Shown: positions 31,891 to 43,273 of the stretch, one piece after another
Layout of the letters: the number at the start of each line of letters is the position of its first letter
Numbering within the stretch: the stretch's first letter is position 1
NCBI GenBank assembly: GCA_018457335.1
Contig: JAGYHI010000002.1
Coordinates: 1 to 50,534, forward strand
Origin: Candidatus Altimarinota bacterium
GTDB lineage: Bacteria; Patescibacteria; JAEDAM01; BD1-5; UBA2023
Direction: 5' to 3'
DNA: 50,534 nt
Program-made: the position numbers and the translations under genes
The notes under the pieces: generated by a model
What the model saw: only the letters and a program-made list of their open reading frames with translations
Databases searched by the model: none
Told to the model about the DNA's origin: nothing

Positions 31891-31920
31891 TCTTGTGCTT
31901 TATTTTTTAATTTCATTTCT

Positions 31921-32382
31921 ATGAAAAAAATATTTTTGCTTTTAGCAATTTTCTTGCCACTTTCTTTTGCTTCTGCCTCTACTGCACCGACTGAAATCAA
32001 CAACGATGCTGGTGTACAAGCACAAACACTTGCTGCAACTCCTACCGAAATGCCCAATGACTTTGTCAAAACTACTGGTCTCATCAAATCTATCGAAAAA
32101 GTAGGAAGCAGAAAAAGTAAAAAATTTATCGCAACTGTCGAGTATAGCGTAGAAGGTATGGATACACGACTTACTTCTACTACTCAACTTCTCTCTGTGC
32201 CATTTATTGGGACTTTCAATAAAGAAGGGGACGAAATAGAGATTCTCTATTCAAAATCAATTCCAGCACTTATCAAGACTCCACTCGGAGATCTCTTTGA
32301 TAAATATGGGATGTATTTTCTTATCGCGATTGGTGTAATTGTCTCTCTCGGAGCTGTAACTAAAGCGGTTCGAAAGAAATAA
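31921..32382 (+). CDS. Secreted/membrane protein, DUF3592-like (153 aa)
   Basis: A signal peptide (1-19, LLLAIFLPLSFASA) precedes a ~75-residue beta-rich stretch (TTGLIKSIEKVGSRK, FIATVEYSVEGMD, TTQLLSVPFIG, GDEIEILYSKS) and a C-terminal TM helix (about 130-148) with a basic end. The order 'beta domain with VEY and EIxYSKSxP, then TM' resembles DUF3592 proteins, whose role is unknown. A promoter with a T-tract and a terminator frame the gene. Confidence 0.65.
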   Translation: MKKIFLLLAIFLPLSFASASTAPTEINNDAGVQAQTLAATPTEMPNDFVKTTGLIKSIEKVGSRKSKKFIATVEYSVEGMDTRLTSTTQLLSVPFIGTFNKEGDEIEILYSKSIPALIKTPLGDLFDKYGMYFLIAIGVIVSLGAVTKAVRKK

Positions 32383-32403
32383 TTTCTTAATATATCTGAT
32401 ATT

Positions 32404-32437
32404 AAACACTCATTTTTTTCAAAATGAGTGTTTTTTT
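32404..32437 (+). terminator. Terminator of 31921-32382
   Basis: Stem AAACACTCATTTT / AAAATGAGTGTTT with a T-run. Confidence 0.88.
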
Positions 32438-32447
32438 AAAAAAAGAT

Positions 32448-32478
32448 TTGCAAAAAAAAAAAAAAAAAGCGCTATAAT
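32448..32478 (+). promoter_or_regulatory. Promoter whose spacer is an A17 homopolymer
   Basis: TTGCAA (32448-32453) and TATAAT (32473-32478) are 19 bp apart and the spacer is almost all A (A-run 32452-32468). Loss of two A would give the optimal 17 bp. Confidence 0.6.
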
Positions 32479-32511
32479 GAAAATACCTTTTATTTTTTAA
32501 CTTTATTTTTT

Positions 32512-32934
32512 ATGAAAAAGGTGTTTTTGAAAGGAGTACTTTCTTTTTTAGCTATTTTTATTAGTAGCTTTTCGGTTTTATCTCTTGCTTCTGCTTCTTC
32601 TTTTGAAGAAAATACAGAAACAGGCTCAGTCACTTCTCATGCAACTTGTATAGTTAATTGAGAAGAAGTTGACTGCGAAAAAATGGCAGAAGATGTCGGA
32701 AATGTTGTCGGAGCAGGATTGAAAGTCGTAGGAGTTGGACTTTTGGTTGGACTCGTGTCATTTATTTTTTGGATTATGATGCTGATTCACGCTTTTAGTA
32801 ATCCTATTGCTGACAAAGGTGTTTGGATTTTAGTACTTTTTCTTGTGCCATTTGGCTTTTTGATTTACTATTTTGTCGTCAAAAGAAATTATGTCAGTGT
32901 GCCAGCGTCAACTATAAATCCACCACAACAATAA
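32512..32934 (+). CDS. Membrane protein with PLDc_N-like helical hairpin (140 aa)
   Basis: A signal-like N-terminal helix (1-28, ending LASASS) is followed by a short acidic region with two Cys (ATCIVNGEEVDCE, where the Gly is TGA), a Gly/Val-rich helix, and a pair of TM segments with LIHAFSNPIADKGVWILVLFL and FGFLIYYFVVK, which resembles the phospholipase D-nuclease N-terminal (PLDc_N) helical hairpin. Function unknown. It shares leader design and neighbourhood with 31921-32382. Confidence 0.68.
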
Positions 32935-32950
32935 AAACCCATACATATAA

Positions 32951-32984
32951 AAATCTCTCACAATTTCTGTGAGAGATTTTTTTT
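32951..32984. terminator. Bidirectional terminator
   Basis: 12-bp stem AAATCTCTCACA / TGTGAGAGATTT with T-run, between convergent genes. Confidence 0.88.
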
Positions 32985-32991
32985 AGATTTT

Positions 32992-34434
32992 CTACCCGAG
33001 TTTTTCTTTGAGGATTTTTGTGAAAAGTTTTGGATTTCCTTGTCCTTTTGAGGCTTTCATCGATTGTCCGACAAAATAGCCAAAGAGGTTTTCTTTTCCA
33101 TTTTTGTATTCTTCTACTTGGCTTGCATTTGCGGCGATGACTTCATCGACGATTTTTTCAAGGGCTTCGGTGTCATTTTTTTGGCGAAGTCAGAGTGTGT
33201 CGACGATTTCGTCTGTTTTTCCACCTTTTTCGACGAGTGTTTCGATGACTTGTTTTGAATTGGTTGATGAGAGCTCATCAGCATTTACGAGTTCGATGAC
33301 TCGTGCAATTTGCTCAGCATCGGTTTTCATAGTTTCGAGATTGGTTCCGTTTTCGCTGTGCTCAAAAATCGCAAAAAGCACGGTTGTGATGTATGAGCAA
33401 GATTTTTTATAGTCGCCAGTTTTTTCTACGAGAGCCTCATAGAGGTCGCTGATTGGTTTATTTTCTGAGAGGATTCGCGCGTCGTCAGATTGGAGTTTGT
33501 ATTCTTTTAAATATTTTTCTCGACGGTCGACTGGGAGGTCGGCGATTTTTCGCTCGTCAATATACTCCTGAGTCAAGACAAGTGGTGGCAAGTCTGGCTC
33601 TGGGAAATATCGATAGTCCATTGCATCTTCTTTTGATCGAAGCGGCGTCGAAGTACCTGTTTCATCACTCCATCCACGTGTTTCTTGGTCGGGAGTTTTT
33701 CCTTCTTCTGCGAGTTCACATTGGCGGTTGTATTCGTAGTCGATAGCTCGTCCAATCGCTGAGAAAGAGTTGATATTTTTGTACTCTACACGAGTTCCAT
33801 ATTCTTTTTGTCCAAAAGGTCGGATTGAAATATTTACATCACATCGCAGTTGTCCTTTTTCCATGTCGGCATCACTGGCGTCACACCATCGCATGAGTTT
33901 TTGGATTTCTTCGAGGTAGGCGATGACATCTTCTTTTGATCGGAAGTCTGGCTCTGTGACGATTTCCATAAGTGGCGCACCGGCACGATTATAATCACAG
34001 AGGGTATTTCCGCTTGCATGGACGAGTTTTCCGGCGTCATTTTCGATGTGCATATGGTGGATGCGGAAAGTCTTAAACTCGTCACCAACCAAGGCTCGCA
34101 CTTCCCCACCCATAGTGATCGGGTGATACATCTGCGTGATTTGGTAGCCCATCGGTAGATCCGGATAAAAATAACTTTTTCGGTCAAATTCACTGTGTGT
34201 TTGTACATTTGATCGAAGAGCATGACTGGCTCGCACTGCCTTGTCTACGACTCCAGCTGAGAGTGTCGGCAATTGCCCAGGAAATCCCATACATACAGGA
34301 CACACATTGAGATTTGGTCGTGGTGCGAGTTCGAGCGCATTTTTACAACTACAAAACATTTTAGTGTTTGATTTGATACGCACATGAGTCTCGAGTCCCA
34401 TGACGATTTCGTATTTTTCGTGAAAGTTTGACAT
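32992..34434 (-). CDS. gatB: Asp-tRNA(Asn)/Glu-tRNA(Gln) amidotransferase subunit B
   Basis: Kinase/tRNA-binding subunit of the GatCAB complex that converts mischarged Glu-tRNA(Gln) or Asp-tRNA(Asn). The 480-aa length is normal. Motifs: VMGLETHVRI near the start, CPVCMGFPGQLP, DLPMGYQITQMYHP, and RCDVNISIRP; the C-terminal YqeY-like domain ends with GQSMKASKGQGNP. One TGA glycine (at 33187-33189) joins the C-terminal 65 residues. GatA and GatC are not in the window. No ribosome site. Confidence 0.96.
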
Positions 34435-34499
34435 AGATTTAGAAGTTTAAATGATTGCTTGATTGTATAGAAAATTTTGAAAAAATCAAGGTGGAATTT

Positions 34500-35912
34500 T
34501 TATTTTATCAATCCCCTCAACTCTCTCATCAACTTCTCCACCTCCTTCTGATTTTCCTCCAAATCTTTCAAAATCTCATCTGGTTTTCTAATAATTTCTT
34601 CGTGTTTATTATTTGGATTTTTTGCTGAGAGGTCAAAATCTTTTAGATCTTCAACTTTTACAATCCAAGAGTTTTCTCAGATTTCTCTTGTTTTTAGAGC
34701 TTCAGGAATATGCTTAATTTCATCATAAGTGAGAGGTTTATTTTTAGTAAGTTTTCTTCATAAATCCACTTCATAATACCAAATATCTTTGGTTGATCCC
34801 GTTCTCTCAAAGAAAATAATATTTGTTTTTACTCAGCTGTATGGTAAAAATACTCAAGCTGGAAGTGAAATAATTGAGTGAAGATTATTTTTTTCAAGCA
34901 TCCATGATTTTATATCTTGAAAAGCTTTTCCTGTATTAAATAGTACTCATTCTGGAACTACAATTGCTGATTTTCCTTGGAGTTTTAAAAATTTCATAAT
35001 ATGCTCAAGAAATAGCATTTCTGTTGCATTTGTTTTGATTGGAAAATTTTGTTGAATAATTTCTTTTTCTTTCCCTCAAAATGGAGGATTTGCAAGGATG
35101 ATATCAAATCTATCTTTCTCTTCAACTTGTCTAATATCGGTTGTTAAAGTATTTTGTTTTGCTATATTTGGATTAGAAATTCCATGCAAAATCATATTCA
35201 TCACTCCCATAATGTAGGCAATGGGAGTTTTTTCATTTCCAAAAAATGTATGTTTCTTTAAAAAATCAAGCTGTTTGTCATTTTTATCTTGTTTGTTCAA
35301 ATATTCAAAAGCTTCAATCAAAAATCCACAACTTCCACTTGCTGGGTCATAAATTGTTTGTCAGATTTGAGGTTCAAGAATCTCTACCATTATTTTTATA
35401 ATACATCTTGGAGTATAAAATTCTCCTGAATTTCCTCCATCATTTCCCATTCCTTGTAATAAATCTTCATAGACTTTTGAAAGTTCAAACAGGTCTTCTT
35501 GTTTTTGAAAATTGAGAGAATCAATAATTTCTACGATTTCTTTGAGAGTATGTCCTGATTCGATTCTATTATCTATAAAATGAAAAATTTCTCAGATTTT
35601 AAATTTCATCGAATGGTAATCAGTCACATCACTCCTAAAACTTTGTAAATATGGAAAAAGTTCATTGTTTACAAAATCCTTGATATCATCTCCACTTGGA
35701 GTTTTAATCCAGTTTTTCCATCTATATTTTTCTGCAAGAGTATGCTCAAAATTTCTTCCATCGAGCAAAGCACTATCTACTTCTCTTTGTTCAAAATCAT
35801 CGAGGAATTTTAAAAATAAAATCCAGCTGATTTGCTCAGTATAATGCATAGCTCCAGAGATTCCATCATCTCTTCTGAGGATATCGGTGATACGGTTGAT
35901 TTGTTGTTTCAT
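34500..35912 (-). CDS. hsdM: Type I restriction-modification methyltransferase subunit
   Basis: N6-adenine methyltransferase subunit of a type I system. The 470-aa protein has the N-terminal HsdM helical domain (INRITDILRRDDGISGAMHY), SAM motif DPASGSCGF (near 189-197), catalytic motif ILANPPFGGKE (near 272-282), and C-terminal VFLPYSGVKTNIIFFERTG, all typical. Several TGA glycines, including in the PFG after NPP. It is the last gene on this strand of the island; hsdS and hsdR lie upstream, separated by a transposase-like gene and a Fic gene. Confidence 0.95.
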
Positions 35913-35954
35913 AGGAGGTAAAGGTTAAGGAATATTTTTTATGTATTGTGATTT

Positions 35955-35982
35955 GTAGGGTATGATTGCAATCGTAACCTAC
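35955..35982. repeat. REP palindrome 1
   Basis: 28-bp near-perfect palindrome, GTAGGGTATGATTG and its inverted half. Its outer TAG is also the stop codon of the RAYT gene. Confidence 0.85.
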
Positions 35983-36617
35983 GGTTTCTCTTTTTCAATA
36001 TTTTCAGGATTATCTTTATCAAGTTCCCATTTTAAGGGATTGTTTTCTATATATTCTCGTGTTTTTAAAAGTTGGTCTTCATTTCTAATAATCACATCAT
36101 AAAAAGATTTTTGCCATCAAAATTGAAAATCTTCATATTTTTTTCGGATTTCACGGGTTATAGATGATTTGATTGAACGAATAATTGAAGAAAGATTATT
36201 TCATTGTAATCATATTGCACCTCTCTCATCAAAATAATATGTTCTCGTAGGGAACGATTGCAATCGTTCCCTACCATGATTTCAATCAACAAATCATTCC
36301 AATTGTTCCTTACCATTTCATTGCAATTGTTTTTCAACATCATAAAAACCATTATCAATCACCACAACCAAATGCAAATGATTAGGCATTATTACAAATA
36401 TATCAATTTTTATTTCTTTTCGAATTTTTTCTGTTTGTAAAATTTCTTTTTCTGCAATTTTCCCATATTCATTCAAAATCATCTTTCCATCTCTAATTTC
36501 CCCAAAAAAACATTCTCTTGCTTTCGTGCAAATTGTCACAAAATAATATCAATTTTGAGAATAATCATAATTTTCTAATCTCATTTTTTTTCTATTTGGA
36601 TGTGATAATTTTTGCAT
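35979..36617 (-). CDS. REP-associated tyrosine transposase (RAYT, Y1/HUH)
   Basis: A 212-aa HUH single-strand nuclease of the IS200/TnpA_REP type. Features: YYFVTICTKARE, the HUH motif MPNHLHLVV (near 74-82), and the C-terminal catalytic region FGWQKSFYDVIIRNEDQL then TREYIENNPLKWELD. About eight TGA glycines are needed; in the standard code only two fragments appear. A middle segment (about 100-130) is encoded by REP-like palindromes (36247-36274 and two degraded copies), absent from relatives, so the gene seems to have been invaded by its own substrate repeat yet stays in frame. RAYTs mobilise REPs; intact copies are scattered over 35.9-42.5 kb. Confidence 0.88.
36247..36274. repeat. REP palindrome 2, inside the RAYT gene
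   Basis: Perfect 28-bp palindrome GTAGGGAACGATTG + inverted half, in frame inside RAYT. Degenerate copies follow at about 36292-36337. Confidence 0.9.
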
Positions 36618-36794
36618 TTTTTTGTTTGATTTAAATATTTATACTTCTCTAAGAAATAATTTTTATATGTATTTCAATATTTATATGAAAGTTCTTTTCA
36701 CATTTCTTGTTCCTTCTTTTCGAGTTATTAAGTATTTCTTAATAACTGATTTTTGTCTGTTTTAATCAGTAAAGTGTTGTTTCATAAAAATTTT

Positions 36795-37865
36795 TTAAGA
36801 TAATAATTCTATAAATTCAGGAATGAAAACAAGTTTATTTCTTCAAATTTTTACGGAAGAAACTATTTTATTTTCTTCAAGTTTTTTAAAACTTCTTATG
36901 GCTGTAATGTTAGAAACTTCCATAATTTCTTCATATTTTTCAAGATAAACAAAAGGGAAAGTAAATAAAAGTTTTGTTATTTTTGCATAATCCATTCAAA
37001 TTTTTTCTATTTTTTTCTCTGTTTCTTGCATTAAATCCTTTATTTTTATAATTTTTTTACTGGTATTTTTTGATTGAACTATCACTGCTTCAAGTAAATA
37101 CAAAATAAAATCTGTATAATCTCCTGTTTTTGTTGTTTCATTCAGCAAAGTATAATATTTTTGTCTTGTTTTATTGATATATTCACTCAAAAATAAAATA
37201 GGAAAATCGAGTTTTTTTGCAAGAACCAAATATAACACATTCAAAATCCTTCCAGTTCTTCCATTTCCATCATAAAAAGGATGAATTGATTCAAATTGAT
37301 AATGAATGACAGGCATTTTTATGAGAGCATCTATTTCATCCTCAAAATTGTTTATAAAAATTTCCAAATTTTTCAAAAGTTTTTCTATTTCTTGTTCTCA
37401 GCTTGGTGGAGTATACAGCACTTCTCACAAATTATTTGCAATCACTGTTCCTGGGATTTTTCTTATTCAAGGCTTATTTGGTTCAATATTATTTTGAATT
37501 TCTAAAAATGTATTAAATCAAATTCCTCTTTGTTTTTTTATTTTTTCAAAACCTTTTAAAATAGCATTATGATAATGCAAAACTTCTTTTTCTGGTCAGG
37601 TGATTTTTTCTTTTGGAAGAGCCTGAGACTGCAAAACTTTCAAAGTTGTAGTATTTATATTTTCAATAGCTGATGATTCTACTGATTCTTTTGTCAAAAG
37701 TGGAGAAATCAAAATTTCCAAATTTGGAATTAAATACAAAAGTCCATTAAGTTTTGAAATTTCTTCTGTTGCAATAATAGCTTTTTTTAATAGAGATTTT
37801 TGATCAAAATCAAAATTTCAAGGAAGCAAAGGAAGTTCATTATATGGAATATTTGAATCGAACAT
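36795..37865 (-). CDS. Fic-family AMP-transferase (class II, self-inhibited)
   Basis: A 356-aa Fic protein that transfers AMP (or another nucleotide moiety) to target proteins. The N-terminal Fic_N part holds an inhibitory-helix motif SSAIENI (near 64-70), the core has HPFYDGNGRTGR (near 196-207) with catalytic His, and the C-terminal ~70 residues form a winged helix (EVSNITAIRSFKKLEEN). This is the layout of the common Fic/DOC proteins with HTH. Some eight TGA glycines are used, including in PFG-like and RGIGFN positions. It sits between hsdS and RAYT in the restriction island, so an anti-phage or island-stabilising role is possible. Confidence 0.9.
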
Positions 37866-38024
37866 AGAATTTTAATTATGTAATATTTTATTAATATTAT
37901 ATAGATTTTTATGAAAAATCAAATTTATAACTATCATTTTTTGTTATTTTTGATAGTCATTAGATAAATATATATCATCAGTGATAGGTATTTTTTCTAT
38001 AACTATCATTTTTAAAATCTTAAT

Positions 38025-38052
38025 GTAGGGAACGATTGCAATCGTTCCCTAC
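38025..38052. repeat. REP palindrome 3
   Basis: Perfect 28-bp copy identical to the one at 36247-36274, in the gap between the Fic gene and hsdS, 7 bp past the hsdS frame. Confidence 0.9.
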
Positions 38053-38058
38053 CATTCC

Positions 38059-39159
38059 CTACAATTTCACGAAATCCTCATTTTCAAAAGCCTCTTTCAG
38101 CAAACTTTGTTTTAATTCTTTTAAATTTTTGAGAGAATTTTCTATTTTTTCTTTGAGCATTTTATTTTTTTCAAAAATGCTATCCAAATAGGAAACGATT
38201 TATTTTTGGGTTTGGAGTGGTGGGAGAGGGATTTGAAGAGTTTCTAAATCTCATTTTGTAATGGAATTAAAAGTGCTTCATTTTCAAAGTTTTTGTATAT
38301 TTGCTTCAAATTTTTTTAAAAAATATAATAAATAATCTTGATTTAATATATTTTTAGCTCTTATTGATGCTAATCATCTTCATATACAACATTTTTCATT
38401 TGCAATATTTGTTGGTCAAACTGGTGCTCTAACAGAAATTAAAATATCTCATTTTTCTGCAATTTTTTTAGGTTCACTACAATAAATTTCAGCAATAGGA
38501 TAAATTTCTCAAAATTCTTTTTTTCATTGGAAAAATGGGAGTCATATTTTTTCAGTATTATATGTTTCAGATTTTGGAGATTGTCACATCGTAAGAGTTA
38601 CAATATCTTTTAAATTTTTTATTTCCTCAAACTCACCTTTTCAAAAAACTTCTTCCAAAGCACTTTTTTCAAGTTCTTCGAGATTTTTTAAATTATTTTC
38701 TAAGTTTTTTATACTTTTGTCTATTTTTTCAAAAGATTGGTCAAGTTTTTGGGTGATGAGTTTTTGGGTTTTGAGTGGTGGGAGGGGTAAATTTATTTCT
38801 TTGAAAAATGAATAATGTCTTCTATATCATTGAGTTTCAGGCTTAAAATTTTCCAATAAATAATAAGCAAATCTTACATTAATATCTTCCTTAAAAGGTA
38901 GAACTTTTATTCCATCAGCACCTCAAATAAAAGGAAAATCTATATATTTTACAATATTTGTATGATCTCAATAAACTAAAACTGGTAATTTTCAATTATA
39001 AACTAAATTTTCTTGATCTGAATATCATCAAATTAAGTTTTTTCATTGATCAATAATGGGAAATTCTCATTTTTCTAAATATTCCTTTGTTTTAATTTTT
39101 CAAATTGAAAATCTTGTTTTATCTAAAATTTCTGAAAGTTTTTTTAGTGGGTAGGACAT
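38059..39159 (-). pseudogene. hsdS: Type I restriction specificity subunit, interrupted by TAA
   Basis: DNA-target-recognition subunit. It has two target-recognition domains, each followed by a coiled spacer: LPPLKTQKLITQKLDQSFEK (about 130) and, at the end, LPPLQTQK-stop-IVSYLDSIFEK. In the second spacer the codon after QTQK is TAA (38200-38202) where CAA/CAG or a similar residue is expected; the frame continues unbroken for 47 codons to a TAG. So the intact form is 366 residues and the present product 319, losing the last coiled region. Truncation by a single base change (CAA to TAA) is the simplest reading. About 16 TGA codons are glycine. Its function may be impaired or changed. Confidence 0.82.
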
Positions 39160-39175
39160 GTTTTTGGATTATTAT

Positions 39176-40870
39176 TTAAAATGGTATATCTTCAATAGAA
39201 ATTTCATTATCATTATTCACTTTTATTGGAATTGGATTTTCATTTATATCTTGATTTTCTTCTCATTCATCTTTTATAAACTCTAATATTTGTTCTATCT
39301 TTTCCGGAACTCAATACTCTTTATCTGATATAATCCAATTATAAGCATTTAAAATTTTATTTTTACTTGTAAAATAATCTGAATATCCGCAAGTTTTTAT
39401 TTCTAATTCCAAATCATCTTCCATTTCTATTCATCTTCATTCAGAAATAGAATTTCAAAAATTATGATATTTATCATCTACTTCTCCATTTTTCTTTTCT
39501 TCATCTTTATCCCATACAGCTATATAATCAATTCAAGATAATCTACAAACTCCAATAAAATATAAAACTCCTGTTTTTCATCAGCACTCTATAATAGATA
39601 CTCATAAAGAATTAACATCAATTCATCTTTCTTCACATAATTTATTTAAAATAATTTTTTCTGATGGTCATTCTACTAATACAACTCTTTTAGATAAAAA
39701 TATTTCATTTCTTTCATAATTAAAATGTGTATAAATTTTCATCTCTTCTTCAATTGAAAAAGATGATATATTTTGCTTTTCTATTTCTTGTGTTCAATCC
39801 TTATCTTTTCTTAGCATAATTATATTATTTGGTTTTGAAGCATCAAGAAAAATAGGATTATGTGTGGTATAAAGAATTTGAGTATTTGATGAAAGTTTAA
39901 CGAAAGTATTATATAATGCTCTTTGTGCATTTGGGTATAAAAATAATTCAGGCTCTTCTATTCCAAAAATTACTGTTCCAGCCATCAATTCTGCATAAGT
40001 CTGAAAAATTGCAAGTAATAATAAATTTTGCATTCAAGAACCTACATCTTGTGCATTAAAAATTTTTTCATTATTCCAGTCTTCTGATATATTGATTTGT
40101 AAAGTTTTATAAAACCAATTTATATCATAAATATCTAATTCTGGTGTAAATTTATTTGCTAATCATAAACTATTATTTTCACAATTTTTAATAAAAGTTT
40201 TTTTGAATTTTGCAAAATTAAGTCATCACTCAAAATCTTTTTCTAAAAATTCTTTTGGTTCTTCCATTTTTTCTTTGAATTCTTGCTTTAATTTTATTTC
40301 TCATTCTTTTCTATTTATTTCTCATGAAATTATATCTGTTCAATAATTATCACTATAATCTTCAAATATTCTTTGCATCATTTTTCAAAGCATAGTCCAA
40401 TTTGAAACTCTCATTTGGTCTTCTAAATCTCTTATAGATGGTATATAAATAAAACTGCAAGATTTTTTAAAATCATCATTAAGATAATATCAATCCTTAT
40501 TATACTGACTTCATGAAATCCCATCATTATATCACTCTTCCCATAGCCTACTATCACAAGTAAAAGAATTTCAATTACAACTCATTACTACAGAAGCACA
40601 TTTTATGTTTTTTTCTTTTCAATAGTAAAAGTATTTTATAGGGGTATCAAAATATATCTCTATTTTTAATTCTTGTTCAGGATTATAAAATAATTCTTTT
40701 TTAACACTTCATTTTGTAGTCCACCTTTCTCATAATACTAAATCTATTGCTTTTAATACATTTGATTTTCAAACACTGTTTGGTCATAAAATAGCTGTAA
40801 GTTCTTGAAAATCTAATTCTAATTCCTGAATAGACTTAAAATTTTCTATTTTAACTTTTGTAATTTTCAT
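39176..40870 (-). CDS. OLD-family ATPase/TOPRIM nuclease
   Basis: A 564-aa overcoming-lysogenization-defect type protein. The ABC-like ATPase has Walker A GPNSVGKS (near 30-37; both glycines TGA), an ABC-type Walker B region FGIEEPELFLYP, and TTHNPIFLD. The TOPRIM nuclease domain has VVLVEGPSEK (near 400) and AVWDKDEEK. OLD proteins are nucleases with anti-phage roles, alone or with partners (Gabija, retron Eco8). It lies inside the type I operon, 31 bp after hsdR and 16 bp before hsdS, so it is probably co-expressed. Without TGA decoding only a short central piece would be seen. Confidence 0.9.
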
Positions 40871-40901
40871 AAATACATAAATATTATAAAACTAAACTTT
40901 C

Positions 40902-43271
40902 CTAAACCACCTCATAAATCCCCTTCTGCAATTCCAAATAAGCATTTTGCAATTCAGCAATTCCTCAAAATTCCTCTGCAATTTCCCTGACTTCTCATTT
41001 ATTAAACAAGGCTATTTTACTCGAAAGATTATCTTTTCTAAAATCCAAAATTCCATTTTTTACATACAAACCAAGCAAAAATTCCAAAAATTCTTTTGCC
41101 TTCAAACTCTCATATTTTTCAATAATTCCAATCCCATAATCATACCTTTCTTGCCTGTATTTTATATCCAAATCAAAAGATAAATGAGCCAAAATATCAA
41201 AAATATCACTTCCCTCAGCATGAAACATTTTTTTCAAATCCTCAAACTGCTCCTCATCAAGTCCGATATGAGAAAAACTTTCAAGCAAATCTTGCCTTGT
41301 TTTCGGATCAGCCCAAAGCATTCTGAGTTGATGCTCATCTTTGTAAAAATCAGGAAGTTCTCCAATAATTTTTTTCAAAAAATCCTCACTATTCAGGTGC
41401 TTCCCAGAAACTGGATCAAGATACCTCGTTTCAATATCTATCACTTTCACCTCTCTATTTGGAGCCAATCTCACTTTCAATTTTTCTTTTGGTTCTGTGT
41501 CTTCTTTTTCTGGTACGGTACGATTGCAATCGTACCCTGCATTACCTTTTTTCTTTTCCTCATCCTCCACCACATTTTCTTCCTCAGGACCACCATCCCA
41601 AAGCTCATCTCGAAACTCATTGGTTGCTCAAACAAAATCGTATATTGTGAAAAAATCTTTTCACTCAAAAACTCTGGTTCCTCTTCACACAATCTGCTTG
41701 TATTCCACAATACTTCAAATATTTCTTACCAATACAATATTTCTCACATTTTTTGCATCCACTCCTGTGGTCAACATTTGAGAACTGGTTAAAATCACCG
41801 GAATATCATTGTCATTATCCTGAAATTTTTCTAAAAATGTAGTTCAAATGTCTCCCTCATCACTAGTCACTCTCACACAATAATCAGGATCTTTGATAGT
41901 TTTGTATTTATTGATACTGTCCCTCATCCTGAGTGCATGAGCTTGGTCCACACAAAAAATAATGGTTTTATCCATTGGATTTATTTGATTGATTATCGTA
42001 CTTGCTATCAAATCAGACCTTTCTTCAATCACAATATTTCTCTCCATGTCTTTCGTAGAATACACATCTTTTTTTGCTTCTCCTTGCAAAATCTCATCTC
42101 CCGAATTTAAAACTAATTCATCGATATTGAGTTTAATTCTTTTTATCTTAAATGGAGTCAAAAAGCCATCATCAATTCAAGCTTTCAGAGAATATTCATA
42201 CACAGGTTTTCAAAAATATTTATAGGTATCAACATTGTCATCTCTTTTTGGTGTAGCTGTCAATCAAACTTGTACAGCTGGAGAAAAATACTGCAAAATC
42301 TCAGCCCAATTTCCATCTTGCTTTGCTCATCATCTGTGACATTCATCAATCACTATCATATCAAAAAAATCTTTTGGATATCTTTTGAAATAATTTTCTT
42401 CTTTTGGTAGGGTACGATTGCAATCATACCCTACATTTTCATTACCATTCCCCATATTTTCATCATCATAATTTTCCCCTCAAACCAAAGCCTGATAAAT
42501 TGCAAAAAATATATTTGCATTGGTAGGAACTCTCCCATTTCTCTTACGGATTTCTTTTCCATCAATTTTTATGATATCTTTCTCTAAAGGATTAAAAGTA
42601 TTCATAGCCTGATTCACGAGCACATTTCTATCAGCCAAAAACAAAATCCTCGGTCTTCTTTTCCCGATTCCATCCAAAGACCAACGAGCCATAAACAGTT
42701 TATAAATCATCTGAAAAGCAATCACAGTTTTCCCTGTTCACGTAGCCAGAGTCAGCAAAATCCTATTTTGACCATCTCAAATAGCCTCCATTGTTTTGTT
42801 CACAGCTATTTCTTGATAATATCTTGGTTTAAATTGAGAAATAAAAAATGGTTCTTGGAATAAAGTTTCTTTCACTCTATTTTCTTCTTCAAAATTTTTT
42901 CTATACAACTCATCTGGAGTTGGAAAATGTTCAATTTTTTGTCATTTTCATTGTTTTAAATCAAATTCATAAATTTCTTTCCCATTTGAACTATACACAA
43001 AACGAATGTGCAAAATTTTCCCATATTCTTTCACTTGTTCTAGTCACTCAGTCACTTCTAAATCTCTTTTCTTTGCTTCTATAATTCCTAAATTAAATCC
43101 CTTATAAAACAAAATATAATCAGCAAATTTTCTTGCTCATCTTTTATTTCCTAGAACTTTTCTTCCATCTGTAAAATAATATTCTCTCTTAATATTTTCT
43201 GCTCACCAAAGAGATTTTTTGAGCTCTGGATCGATATAATTTGCACGAGTGTCGGATTCTGAGTAGGCCAT
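40902..43271 (-). CDS. hsdR: Type I restriction subunit R (DEAD helicase-nuclease)
   Basis: ATP-driven translocase and endonuclease subunit, 789 aa. N-terminal nuclease with ADYILFYKGFNLGIIEAKKR (E-x-K motif), Walker A ATGTGKT (near 173-179; first Gly is TGA), DECH in MIVIDECHRGG, GLTATPKRDD, and helicase motif VGRGTR. Two in-frame REP palindromes (42407-42434 and 41517-41536) add GYDCNRTLP and GYDCNRTVP peptides in loops between motifs; relatives should lack these. At least 15 TGA glycines. A HIRAN gene lies immediately upstream (2-bp gap). Confidence 0.93.
41517..41536. repeat. REP palindrome 4, inside hsdR
   Basis: Perfect 20-bp core GGTACGATTGCAATCGTACC in the hsdR reading frame, encoding GYDCNRTVP between a KKKG linker and EKEDTEPKEK. 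Confidence 0.85.
42407..42434. repeat. REP palindrome 5, inside hsdR
   Basis: 28-bp palindrome with one mismatch, in the hsdR frame, encoding VGYDCNRTLP after an Asn/Glu/Gly-rich loop. Confidence 0.85.
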
Positions 43272-43273
43272 GA

